Origin: TC-15 sp034437275
GTDB taxonomy: Bacteria; Chloroflexota; Anaerolineae; Aggregatilineales; Aggregatilineaceae
NCBI GenBank assembly: GCA_034437275.1
Contig: DAOTUD010000071.1
Coordinates: forward strand, 1-5,356
DNA length: 5,356 nucleotides
Direction: 5' to 3'
The number at the start of each line of letters is the position of its first letter. Position 1 is the stretch's first letter. Positions 1 through 4,989 of this stretch are shown in pieces. The notes beneath the pieces were generated by a model. The model was not told the DNA's origin. It searched no databases and was given only the letters and a program-made list of their open reading frames with translations. The position numbers were made by a program, and so were the translations under genes.

Positions 1-225
1 CCGACCACGCAGCCGCGCCCGGTCCCGCCTGCTGACACGCCGCACAAGATGCTCGAGGAAATCCTGGCCGCCGAAAAGCAGGCCACTATCGACTACACCA
101 AGCGCGCCGAAGAAGCCGACGCCATCGGCGACAAGGGGCTGATGGTCGCGCTGGAGGATATGATCAGCGACGAGACCGGCCACGCCGAAGAAACGCAAAA
201 ACTGCTGAAGAACTGGGTCGAGTAA
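1..225 (+). CDS. Bacterioferritin-like diiron protein, C-terminal part (partial)
   Basis: The open frame enters from the left edge and ends at TAA 223-225, giving 74 residues of what is normally a protein of about 150. The first residues, PTTQPRPV, match the proline-rich crossover between helices B and C of bacterioferritin-type proteins. Two amphipathic helices follow (about residues 16-40 and 44-73). They carry the second half of the diiron site: E25 with Y32 seven residues later, and an ExxH motif at E58-H61 (DETGHAEE). Proteins of this family oxidise Fe(II) at the diiron centre and store iron in a cytoplasmic shell, or act as peroxide-detoxifying mini-ferritins. The first helix pair, which would hold the other ligands and any haem-binding Met, lies outside the window, so haem binding cannot be judged. 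A strong terminator follows 27 bases after the stop, so this is the last gene of its transcript. Confidence 0.85.
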   Translation, partial: PTTQPRPVPPADTPHKMLEEILAAEKQATIDYTKRAEEADAIGDKGLMVALEDMISDETGHAEETQKLLKNWVE

Positions 226-252
226 CGCCCCGGCCTGCATCACCATGCACAT

Positions 253-287
253 AAAGGCTCCCTCCACGCGGAGGGGGCCTTTGTTTC
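253..287 (+). terminator. Intrinsic terminator after the ferritin-like gene
   Basis: A 13-bp stem (253-265 with 270-282) has one G-T wobble and a 4-base ACGC loop. Its right arm ends in TTT and is followed by GTTTC, so the transcript has a short U-rich tail. It starts 27 bases after the stop at 225. The A-run in the left arm (AAAGG) is too short to make a convincing terminator on the opposite strand. Confidence 0.85.
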
Positions 288-365
288 GTATGGCAGGCCC
301 GCGCACCCGGGCATGGAAAAGCCGCCGCTGGATCATGGGCAGCAACGCGGCGCGGGTGTCGTGCG

Positions 366-380
366 TAGATATCATATACC
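366..380 (+). promoter_or_regulatory. Possible -10 region for the LiaF-like pair
   Basis: This is a local A+T-rich island in G+C-rich DNA. It contains TATCAT (370-375), five of six matches to TATAAT, 28 bases before the GTG start at 404. No good -35 hexamer sits 16-18 bases upstream. A terminator ends at about 287, so the pair needs its own promoter somewhere in 288-403. This island is the best candidate there, but the evidence is weak. Confidence 0.3.
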
Positions 381-403
381 GCAAGCAGCAAGGAGCAAAG
401 CGC

Positions 404-778
404 GTGGGAAAATCCAAACGCAAAAACAAGCAAAAATCCAGGTGGGACGGCACCGGGCTGGCCTTTTTCCTGATCGGGCTGGGCGTGCTGTTCCTGCTGG
501 ACGATCATGGGGTGGTCAACTTCTGGCCCTGGATTCTGGTCGTGCTAGCGCTGTCTGGCGTGCCCAGCAGCATCGCGCATGAAGGGCTGTGGGCCGGGCT
601 GCAAGGGCTGGTGTGGGCCGGGGGGATCGCCATTCTGTTCGAAACCGACCTGTGGTGGCCCGGCATCCTGATCGTGATCGGGGCCGGGATGCTGGTCGGG
701 GCGCTGGTGCGTCCGCCCGTCTTCAAGAAAACGAAACGCAAACGCGACGCCCTGCCCCAGCAAGGATATCACGACTGA
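404..778 (+). CDS. LiaI/LiaF-like (DUF5668-type) small membrane protein
   Basis: The start is taken as GTG at 404 because AAGGAG (390-395) lies 8 bases upstream. An in-frame ATG at 245 would begin before the upstream terminator hairpin and has no support. The 124-residue product has a lysine-rich start (residues 2-13), four hydrophobic segments (about 17-33, 40-57, 62-78, 83-102) and a basic tail (108-114). The repeated pattern of G-x-x-F/L-x-x-G-x-x-F-L-L-D, then an F-W-P-W-I-L cluster, and again L-W-W-P-G-I-L-I-V-I-G, is typical of the transmembrane region shared by LiaI and LiaF and of DUF5668 proteins. In Firmicutes LiaF modulates a cell-envelope stress histidine kinase; no kinase is visible here and the extracellular LiaF domain is absent. 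It is therefore best called an envelope membrane protein of unknown function. Its stop (TGA 776-778) overlaps the next start. Confidence 0.75.
   Translation: MGKSKRKNKQKSRWDGTGLAFFLIGLGVLFLLDDHGVVNFWPWILVVLALSGVPSSIAHEGLWAGLQGLVWAGGIAILFETDLWWPGILIVIGAGMLVGALVRPPVFKKTKRKRDALPQQGYHD
519..553 (+). repeat. Direct repeat copy A inside first LiaF-like gene
   Basis: These 35 bases match 881-915 at 33 positions and encode the NFWPWILVVLAL stretch. The identity is much higher than in the surrounding sequence of the two genes, which points to duplication or local gene conversion. Confidence 0.8.
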
Positions 779-1074
779 TGGCACGCCGGTCCAAAACCAA
801 GACCGCCACCCCGATCGCAGCCCTCAACGGCAGCACGATGATCATTGGCATCGCAATCCTGCTGCTGGTGGATGCCATCGACTTCTGGCCGTGGATTCTG
901 GTCGTGCTGGCGCTGGCGAGTATGCCCGCCGGGATGCAACGCACGCGCTCGGCGGCGGGCGCGCTGCCGGCGCTGTTAATACCCCGCCGCGTACACCTCC
1001 ACCGCCGTGATCAGCGCTGGCTCCACCGCAATGAAGCGGAACGGCGCTTCGAAGGGGGCCGTGTCGCCGGGTAG
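778..1074 (+). CDS. Shortened paralogue of the LiaF-like membrane protein
   Basis: The ATG at 778 overlaps the TGA of the preceding gene (TGATG), and AAGGA (762-766) lies 11 bases upstream, so translation is probably coupled. The 98-residue product has a basic start (R3, R4, K6, K8). Its first hydrophobic hairpin (about residues 18-49) is clearly homologous to the neighbour, including DFWPWILVVLAL against NFWPWILVVLAL. The neighbour's second helix pair has no counterpart. From about residue 69 the product becomes arginine/histidine-rich and non-hydrophobic, and this part (from 976) is read antisense to the end of the lipoprotein gene. The C-terminus therefore looks like an accidental read-through after loss of the second half. 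The gene may be a functional two-helix partner or a decaying duplicate; I lean slightly towards a real but truncated gene. Confidence 0.6.
   Translation: MARRSKTKTATPIAALNGSTMIIGIAILLLVDAIDFWPWILVVLALASMPAGMQRTRSAAGALPALLIPRRVHLHRRDQRWLHRNEAERRFEGGRVAG
881..915 (+). repeat. Direct repeat copy B inside second LiaF-like gene
   Basis: This copy matches 519-553 at 33 of 35 bases. The two mismatches are at third codon positions (CCC/CCG and CTA/CTG), so the encoded core is identical. The offset of 362 bases reflects the different reading frames of the two genes. Confidence 0.8.
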
Positions 1075-1779
1075 CAGCGTCAATCCCGGCGCGGTGACGC
1101 CCTGCGCAAACCCGACGATGTTGTCGTCCGGGCCGATCAACACCACGTCAATCGCCAGCGCGAAGAATTCGCGGTCGCTGGGGTTTTCTACCGTGCCCTG
1201 CACCATGTAGACGTTGGGGCCACCGGCGACGGGCGTCTGCTCGGTGACGGTCACCGGCAGGTCATACTCCCCCACGTAGGACGGCTCGTTGCCACCGTCC
1301 GGCGGATTTTCCCAGCGCACCCAGATTTTGGCCATCTCCTCGACCGGGGTCCCCGGCGCGTAGCCCGCCGGGATCGGAAAATGCGTGCCCAGATAGAAGG
1401 GCTGGTCCGGCGGAATGTCGCTCAACAGCGAGTACGTCTCCACCATCTGCGCCAGCCGCCCGTTTGGCTCCAGCACCTCGACCCGGATATACGCCTGCTG
1501 CAGGTACAGACCGGTGTCGTTGGTGATGCGCGCATAGAAGTAGCCGGTCTCGCCGCGTGTCCCGCTGTACTTGGTGATGTCCAACCCCTGGCGCACCACC
1601 AGCCCCGGCTCGTAGCGGTTGATGTTTTGCGGTGCGGGCACCGTGCCGGTCACGCTGGGCGTCAGCGACGGGGCCGCGTCGTCGTCCCCGCCGGTGGCCT
1701 CGTCGTCACACGCCGCCAGCCCCACGATCAACGCCAGCAGCAGCGCCAGCACCAACCCCCAGGACACCTGTTTTCGCAT
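976..1779 (-). CDS. Secreted lipoprotein with FxLYD-like beta domains
   Basis: The start is ATG at 1779 because GGAGG lies 9 bases upstream. The longer in-frame start at 1884 would run through the end of mgsA and has no signal sequence at its N-terminus. The 267-residue product begins MRKQ, has a hydrophobic run (residues 5-23) and a lipobox LAAC with the lipidated Cys at 24. An acidic, then Thr/Ser/Pro-rich linker follows (25-55). Two beta-rich modules come next, at about 56-135 and 188-262. The second reads V-x-G-T-V-E-N-P-S, then I-D-V-V-L-I-G-P-D-D-N-I-V-G, then L-L-P-G-D-T-A-P-F, the layout of FxLYD domains (immunoglobulin-like, extracytoplasmic). It is likely anchored on the outer face of the membrane. 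The partner or ligand is unknown. It lies 55 bases downstream of mgsA on the same strand with its own apparent promoter. Its last 99 bases are overlapped antisense by the small membrane gene. Confidence 0.8.
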   Translation of the reverse strand: MRKQVSWGLVLALLLALIVGLAACDDEATGGDDDAAPSLTPSVTGTVPAPQNINRYEPGLVVRQGLDITKYSGTRGETGYFYARITNDTGLYLQQAYIRVEVLEPNGRLAQMVETYSLLSDIPPDQPFYLGTHFPIPAGYAPGTPVEEMAKIWVRWENPPDGGNEPSYVGEYDLPVTVTEQTPVAGGPNVYMVQGTVENPSDREFFALAIDVVLIGPDDNIVGFAQGVTAPGLTLLPGDTAPFEAPFRFIAVEPALITAVEVYAAGY

Positions 1780-1833
1780 GGTGATCATCCTCCACTCTTG
1801 TGAGCTAAGTCTCGAATGTTGCCGCGCGTCCCG

Positions 1834-1863
1834 ATTATACGCCATCTGGCCCCGAGTCCGACA
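1834..1863 (-). promoter_or_regulatory. Promoter of the lipoprotein gene
   Basis: Read on the minus strand, a perfect TATAAT lies at 1839-1834, 54 bases before the lipoprotein ATG. The -35 region is poor: at 18-base spacing it reads TGTCGG (1863-1858). The -10 box overlaps the mgsA stop codon (TAA 1837-1835). Confidence 0.5.
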
Positions 1864-2338
1864 GATCGTCGAGGCCCTGCACATGCTCGATGATGCGCTC
1901 GCGCTGGAGGCGGCTGGCGTAGTCGTACGTGTGGCACTCGTATTCCTCGGCCAGCAGCGGCGATGTGAGCAAAAAGTCCGCCGAGGCGCGGTTCGTCGCG
2001 ACGGGGATGTTCTTCAGCACGGCCACGCGCAGCAGCGCCCGCACGTCGGGATCGTGTGGGTGCATTTCCAGCGGATCCCAGAAGAAGATCAGCACGTGGA
2101 TATCCCCCTCGACGATGCGCGCGCCGATCTGCTGGTCACCGCCCAGCGGCCCGCTGAGGTACGCGGTGATCGGCAGGTCCAACTGCTCCTTGAGCAGGGT
2201 GCCGGTCGTGCCGGTGGCGACCAGTTCGTGCCGGGCCAGCGTGTCCTTGTTGTACCGCGACCATTCTAGCAGGTCTTGTTTGCGGGCGTCGTGCGCGATC
2301 AGGGCGATCCGTTTGCGGGTAGGCAGGGTAACGCTCAT
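1835..2338 (-). CDS. mgsA: Methylglyoxal synthase
   Basis: This enzyme converts dihydroxyacetone phosphate to methylglyoxal and phosphate (EC 4.2.3.3), the first step of the cytoplasmic bypass of lower glycolysis that relieves sugar-phosphate stress. The 167-residue product is collinear with the E. coli enzyme. It carries the HD motif at H16-D17, the phosphate-binding ATGTTG at 41-46, SGPLGGDQQ with catalytic D68 (E. coli D71), FFWDPL at 85-90, and HDPD with H95 and D98 (E. coli H98 and D101). All key residues are present. The start is ATG 2338, 6 bases after AAAGGAG (2351-2345); the in-frame ATG at 2404 lies upstream of the likely -10 box and is rejected. It runs about 15 residues longer at the C-terminus than E. 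coli. It is divergent from the arrestin-like pair and upstream of the lipoprotein. Confidence 0.95.
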   Translation of the reverse strand: MSVTLPTRKRIALIAHDARKQDLLEWSRYNKDTLARHELVATGTTGTLLKEQLDLPITAYLSGPLGGDQQIGARIVEGDIHVLIFFWDPLEMHPHDPDVRALLRVAVLKNIPVATNRASADFLLTSPLLAEEYECHTYDYASRLQRERIIEHVQGLDDLSDSGPDGV

Positions 2339-2361
2339 GAGTGACTCCTTTCGTCGTGGAG

Positions 2362-2391
2362 AGTGTAGCCGATCTGCGCGGGTCGTGGCAA
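2362..2391 (-). promoter_or_regulatory. Promoter of mgsA
   Basis: On the minus strand TTGCCA (2391-2386, five of six matches to TTGACA) is followed after 18 bases by TACACT (2367-2362, four of six matches to TATAAT). It lies 23 bases upstream of the mgsA ATG, so the leader would be very short and begin just before AAAGGAG. Confidence 0.5.
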
Positions 2392-2441
2392 TGCTGCGCG
2401 CCAAGCTGTGCTATCATGAAGGGCATGACCCACCCGCGCAG
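2374..2441. repeat. 10-bp perfect inverted repeat in the mgsA/arrestin-like divergent region
   Basis: CTGCGCGGGT at 2374-2383 and its exact reverse complement ACCCGCGCAG at 2432-2441 bracket the overlapping divergent promoters. A third partial copy, CTGCGCG, lies at 2394-2400, exactly 20 bases (about two helical turns) after the first. The left arm sits in the mgsA promoter spacer; the right arm ends one base before the AAGGAG of the arrestin-like pair. This could be operator half-sites or a chance G+C-rich match; CTGCGCG also occurs in coding DNA of this window. Confidence 0.45.
2409..2417 (+). promoter_or_regulatory. Extended -10 promoter of the arrestin-like pair
   Basis: TG, one base, then TATCAT (2412-2417) form an extended -10 element, 41 bases before the ATG at 2459. 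No good -35 hexamer is seen at 16-18 bases, which extended -10 promoters can tolerate. The expected -35 position (about 2388-2394) overlaps the -35 of the opposing mgsA promoter. Confidence 0.4.
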
Positions 2442-2458
2442 TAAGGAGATGATGGCCC

Positions 2459-3184
2459 ATGATCGAACTGCGCCCCTACCGGGGGCGACATACCACCAAC
2501 ACCCGGAATTATCCAACCTGGATCGTCAAGCCCTTTAACGATATCTGGTTCGTCATGCAGCAGAAGTGGATTCAGCCCGCCGTGATCTTCACCGTCGGTG
2601 GGATGAGCGCCATGTTTGGGGTGGCGCTGTTTTTCTTCCTGCCGTTCGTGGTCGATTTTCCCGGCCTGTTTGGCATGCTCCAGTGTGTGTTGTTCATGCT
2701 GCTGCCGCTTGTGTTCGGGTTCGGCGCGGTGTACGGGCTGGTGTGGCACACCATGCGCCGGCTGCGGCAGGTGATCGGCCCGGCGACGCTGCACGCCTCG
2801 ACCGACGTGCTCGACCCCGGCGACACGTTCACCCTGGACTATCGCCACCCGGTCACCAGCGGCTTCTATTTGCAACTGCTCTCTTTCCGGCTGGTGCTGC
2901 GCGAGAGCGCGACCTACACCGTCGGCACCGACACCTACACCTACACCGACACGCACGAACACATCATCCAGGGCGCAGCCTGCCAAGCCCGCCCCATCGC
3001 GGCCAACAGCGTCATCACCGAGGAGGTCACGCTCACCATCCCACCCGACGCGATCCACACCTTCATCGCGCCGCATAACCGGCTGGAGTGGGTCGTGGCG
3101 GTCGTGATGGCGTTCGATGTGTGGCCGCACACCTATCGCCGCCTGTACCAGCTCACCGTCAACCCGGAGGTGCATATCGCATGA
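2459..3184 (+). CDS. Membrane-anchored arrestin-fold-like protein, function unknown
   Basis: The ATG at 2459 has AAGGAG (2443-2448) 10 bases upstream; ATGs at 2449 and 2452 are out of frame. The 241-residue product has a polar start, two transmembrane helices (about 41-62 and 70-96) and a basic stretch after helix two (R100, R101, R103). By the positive-inside rule this places both ends in the cytoplasm. Residues 108-236 are beta-rich: LDPGD (118-122), a strand pair LQLLSFRLVLRE, then LTIPPDAIHTFIAPHNRLEW (192-211), VVAVVMAF, and a final strand LYQLTV. The order P-G-D, strand pair, IPPDAxHTF, N-x-L-E-W-x-x-V follows arrestin-like and Spo0M-like folds (sPGe, lP...pSf, I.W.v.v). The assignment is by pattern only and no ligand is known. 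It overlaps the next gene by four bases (ATGA), so the two are co-translated. Confidence 0.6.
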   Translation: MIELRPYRGRHTTNTRNYPTWIVKPFNDIWFVMQQKWIQPAVIFTVGGMSAMFGVALFFFLPFVVDFPGLFGMLQCVLFMLLPLVFGFGAVYGLVWHTMRRLRQVIGPATLHASTDVLDPGDTFTLDYRHPVTSGFYLQLLSFRLVLRESATYTVGTDTYTYTDTHEHIIQGAACQARPIAANSVITEEVTLTIPPDAIHTFIAPHNRLEWVVAVVMAFDVWPHTYRRLYQLTVNPEVHIA

Positions 3185-3591
3185 GCCAACACGACGCTGC
3201 CGAGTTTTCGATCACATTGGAGGACGGGCACATCATGCCCGATGGCCTGCACATCTACCCGCCCGGCGCGGTGGTCAGCGGTGCTTTTGAGATTCGCCCC
3301 TACGAGCGCATCCCATGCCGGGGCGTTGAGCTGCAACTGCGCTGGCGCACCGAGGGTAAGGGCGACGAGGACGGGGCGATCATCAACACCAAAACGTTTC
3401 GGCGGGACGAACTGCTGCCGGATCGAACCTTCGGGGACCAGTTCGCCTTCAAACTGCCTTTCACCCCACACAGTTACGCCGGGCAGTTGATCAACATCGT
3501 GTGGATGGTGTCGGTCAAGATCGACAAGCCACTGGCGCGCGACATTCACTTTCACCAGCCGTTGGTGATGACCCCGGCGGCGGAGGAGTGA
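3181..3591 (+). CDS. Soluble arrestin-fold-like protein, function unknown
   Basis: The start is ATG 3181, overlapping the upstream stop as ATGA; the product has 136 residues. It has no signal peptide or membrane helix, so it is predicted to be cytoplasmic. The sequence reads as one arrestin-like beta sandwich: YPPGAVVSGAFEI (26-38), then CRGVELQLRWRTEG (46-59), FAFKLPF (88-94), PHSYAGQLINIVWMVSVKID (96-115), and a closing strand around HQPLVM (125-130). The signature PPG-x-x-V-x-G, followed later by L-P-F-x-x-x-x-x-S-Y-x-G-x-x-I-x-I-x-W-x-V-x-V, is the part that best matches known arrestin N-domains and bacterial Spo0M. In those proteins the fold serves as a protein-binding scaffold. Its layout parallels the C-terminal domain of the preceding membrane protein, so the two probably arose from one domain and may bind each other. 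Confidence 0.65.
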   Translation: MSQHDAAEFSITLEDGHIMPDGLHIYPPGAVVSGAFEIRPYERIPCRGVELQLRWRTEGKGDEDGAIINTKTFRRDELLPDRTFGDQFAFKLPFTPHSYAGQLINIVWMVSVKIDKPLARDIHFHQPLVMTPAAEE

Positions 3592-3600
3592 GTGTACGGG

Positions 3601-3621
3601 GCGCGGTCGCGCAAACCGCGC
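3601..3621 (+). terminator. Hairpin after the arrestin-like pair (weak terminator candidate)
   Basis: A perfect 7-bp stem, GCGCGGT (3601-3607) with ACCGCGC (3615-3621), begins 10 bases after the stop of the soluble arrestin-like gene. No T-run follows, so it is not a classic intrinsic terminator. It may pause polymerase or protect the 3' end. Confidence 0.35.
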
Positions 3622-3655
3622 ATGTCGTCCCCACCACAAGCGGCGGCAGATACGC

Positions 3656-3661
3656 TATACT
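3656..3661 (+). promoter_or_regulatory. -10 box of the small membrane protein gene
   Basis: TATACT (five of six matches to TATAAT) lies 34 bases before the ATG at 3696, in an otherwise G+C-rich gap of 104 bases. No convincing -35 hexamer is found at 16-18 bases upstream. Its presence suggests the gene is transcribed separately from the arrestin-like pair. Confidence 0.45.
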
Positions 3662-3695
3662 ACCGGGCGTGCGGAGTGACAAAGGAGCGTGTGCT

Positions 3696-4112
3696 ATGAC
3701 CGACCGCGCGGTGCGGTATGGAATCGGTGCCGGCGTGGCGATGATCGTCATTGAGTTTGTGCTGCCCACGCCGCTGCCGTTTTTTATCCTGTTTTTTGGC
3801 ACGGTAGGGCTGGCGTATTGGGTAGTGTATGCTGAAACCAAAGCGGGAACCATCGCAGACCGGGGGCGCGCCATGCGCGAAGGGGTGCTGCTGGCGTTGT
3901 TGATCGTGGTGCCGTACCTGATGGTGACCGGCGCGCTCGTCTACCCGGACACCGCCGACACGCTGGCCGAGGAAGGCGCGTCTGGCACCGAGGCGGCGCT
4001 GGCCTTCCTGTGTGCGCGCGGGTTGATCGGCGGGATGGTGGCCGGTAACGGGGCGGTCGGCGCATACGTGGCGGCGTGGCGGCTGGGGCTGCCACCGCGC
4101 GCGTTCCGCTAG
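3696..4112 (+). CDS. Small four-helix membrane protein, unknown function
   Basis: I do not recognise this family. The start is ATG 3696 because AAAGGAG (3681-3687) lies 8 bases upstream; the frame is open back to 3501, but that part overlaps the end of the soluble arrestin-like gene. The 138-residue product has four likely transmembrane segments (about 8-24, 27-46, 62-83, 103-128). The first two are separated by a PTPLP kink. A basic loop (K49, R56, R58, R61) follows segment two, which suggests that loop is cytoplasmic. The loop between segments three and four is acidic (D85, D88, E92, E93, E99). Segment four is glycine-rich (GLIGGMVAGNGAVGAYVAAW), as in tightly packed helices. No catalytic motif is visible. 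It has its own -10 box, and its stop lies 10 bases from the end of the convergent phosphatase gene. Confidence 0.7.
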   Translation: MTDRAVRYGIGAGVAMIVIEFVLPTPLPFFILFFGTVGLAYWVVYAETKAGTIADRGRAMREGVLLALLIVVPYLMVTGALVYPDTADTLAEEGASGTEAALAFLCARGLIGGMVAGNGAVGAYVAAWRLGLPPRAFR

Positions 4113-4122
4113 CGCCGGACGC
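4101..4122. terminator. Hairpin spanning the convergent stop codons
   Basis: A 9-bp imperfect stem (4101-4109 with 4114-4122, one mismatch and one wobble) has the 4-base loop TAGC. It fills the 10-base gap between the two stop codons and extends into the last codons of the membrane protein gene. Neither strand has a T-run after it. A two-way terminator role is only a guess. Confidence 0.3.
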
Positions 4123-4926
4123 CTACCACGCCGGGTGGTTGATCGGCGCGCGGCGCGGTTTGACCAGCGTCGCCAGGCGGCGCGTGACGTCCGGATGCCC
4201 CGCGATATGGAAGCCGCTGATCGGCTGGGTGAGGTCCATCTGGCTAAAGTCCAGCGGCTGCCCGTCCAGGTCGCAGATATCGCCGCCCAGCTTGTGCAGG
4301 ATCGCCGCACCGCCGGCGATGTCCCACAGGTACGAGTCGTGCGTGACGGTCGCCACCGCCGCCCCGCGCGCGGTATAGGCCAGGTGCGTCGCGGTGCTGC
4401 CCAGCGCCATCACGCGCGTGAACGGGATATCGAACGTGGAGACGGCGTCGCTGCGGCCCATCAGGAACGAGTCCGCGTCCCAGGCATCCATCAACTGCCC
4501 CTGGATCGACGCACCGTTGCACAGCACGTCGTCGCCGTCGGTGTACGTCCAGTCGTCGTACAGCGGCATATACACCAGCCCGAAGACCGGCGTCCCCTGG
4601 TGCAGCACGCCCAGCGTGATGCTCCAGGTGGGCAGCCCTTCCACATAGACGCGCGTGCCGTCGATGGGATCAATTGCCCAGATCGTGTCGTGATCCAGCG
4701 CCTCGCCGCCGTATTCCTCGCCGAGGATGCCGTGCTCGGGATACGCAGCGCGGATGTGGCGCGCCAGCAGTTGTTCGATCTCGCGGTCAGCCGCTGTCAC
4801 CGGGTCGGCGACGCCTTTCCAGTCCGGCACGACGCGCCCGAAGTAATGCTGTGCGATATCACCGGCTTCGGCGACCCACTCGCGGATCAGGCCGGTGTCG
4901 AGTTTTTGATCAAGTAACAATGTCAT
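4123..4926 (-). CDS. Inositol monophosphatase-family phosphatase
   Basis: The start is ATG 4926, 6 bases after AAGGAA (4938-4933); the product has 267 residues, the usual family length. Members are Mg2+-dependent cytoplasmic phosphatases acting on inositol phosphates, histidinol phosphate, adenosine bisphosphate or sugar phosphates. Motifs are in the standard order: D48 in TAADREIE, GEEYGG with metal ligand E70, WAIDPIDGT with D86 and D89 (84-91), and YLWDIAGGAAILHKLGG with D202 (199-215). After DPIDGT the sequence is RVYVEGLPTW. Classical IMPase/SuhB has an Asn and Phe there (T/R-N-F-x-x-G-x-P). The substrate is therefore uncertain; a HisN-like or other sugar-phosphate role is possible, but no histidine or inositol genes are nearby. 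It is transcribed from a 5' region holding an interspersed repeat and converges on the small membrane protein gene. Confidence 0.88.
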   Translation of the reverse strand: MTLLLDQKLDTGLIREWVAEAGDIAQHYFGRVVPDWKGVADPVTAADREIEQLLARHIRAAYPEHGILGEEYGGEALDHDTIWAIDPIDGTRVYVEGLPTWSITLGVLHQGTPVFGLVYMPLYDDWTYTDGDDVLCNGASIQGQLMDAWDADSFLMGRSDAVSTFDIPFTRVMALGSTATHLAYTARGAAVATVTHDSYLWDIAGGAAILHKLGGDICDLDGQPLDFSQMDLTQPISGFHIAGHPDVTRRLATLVKPRRAPINHPAW

Positions 4927-4955
4927 CGTGTGTTCCTTCTTCCTGTGTCGTGTTT

Positions 4956-4961
4956 TCTATA
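4956..4961 (-). promoter_or_regulatory. Possible -10 box for the phosphatase gene
   Basis: On the minus strand TATAGA (4961-4956) lies 29 bases before the ATG, without a recognisable -35. A second candidate further upstream pairs TGGACG (5166-5161) with TATAGT (5142-5137) at 18-base spacing. It overlaps a terminator hairpin and would give a leader of about 200 bases through the repeat. Neither is strong. Confidence 0.25.
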
Positions 4962-4989
4962 GTGTCCCGCCAGGACCACGTGCCTTTTT

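Noticed and set aside
245..403. N-terminal extension of the first LiaF-like protein to an ATG at 245
   Set aside because: It would start upstream of the terminator hairpin, adds Arg-rich residues without motif, and lacks a ribosome binding site; GTG 404 has AAGGAG.
1780..1884. N-terminal extension of the lipoprotein to an ATG at 1884
   Set aside because: It would place 35 polar residues before the signal peptide and overlap mgsA; the ATG at 1779 has GGAGG at the right distance.
2386..2400. A sigma-54-like TGGCA...TGC element
   Set aside because: The spacing between GG and GC dinucleotides is wrong for a -24/-12 promoter, and a sigma-70-type pair explains the region better.
2414..3175. A 253-codon minus-strand open frame opposite the membrane arrestin-like gene
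   Set aside because: It is His/Arg/Gly-rich with no recognisable motif, runs through the predicted control region, and opposes a frame with clear helices and a good ribosome binding site.
3133..3639. A 168-codon minus-strand open frame opposite the soluble arrestin-like gene
   Set aside because: It is an antisense shadow; it spans the junction of two co-translated genes and has no domain pattern.
4135..4917. A 260-codon plus-strand open frame opposite the phosphatase gene
   Set aside because: It is the antisense shadow of a protein with complete IMPase motifs; its translation is Arg/Gln/Val-rich without domain features or a ribosome binding site.
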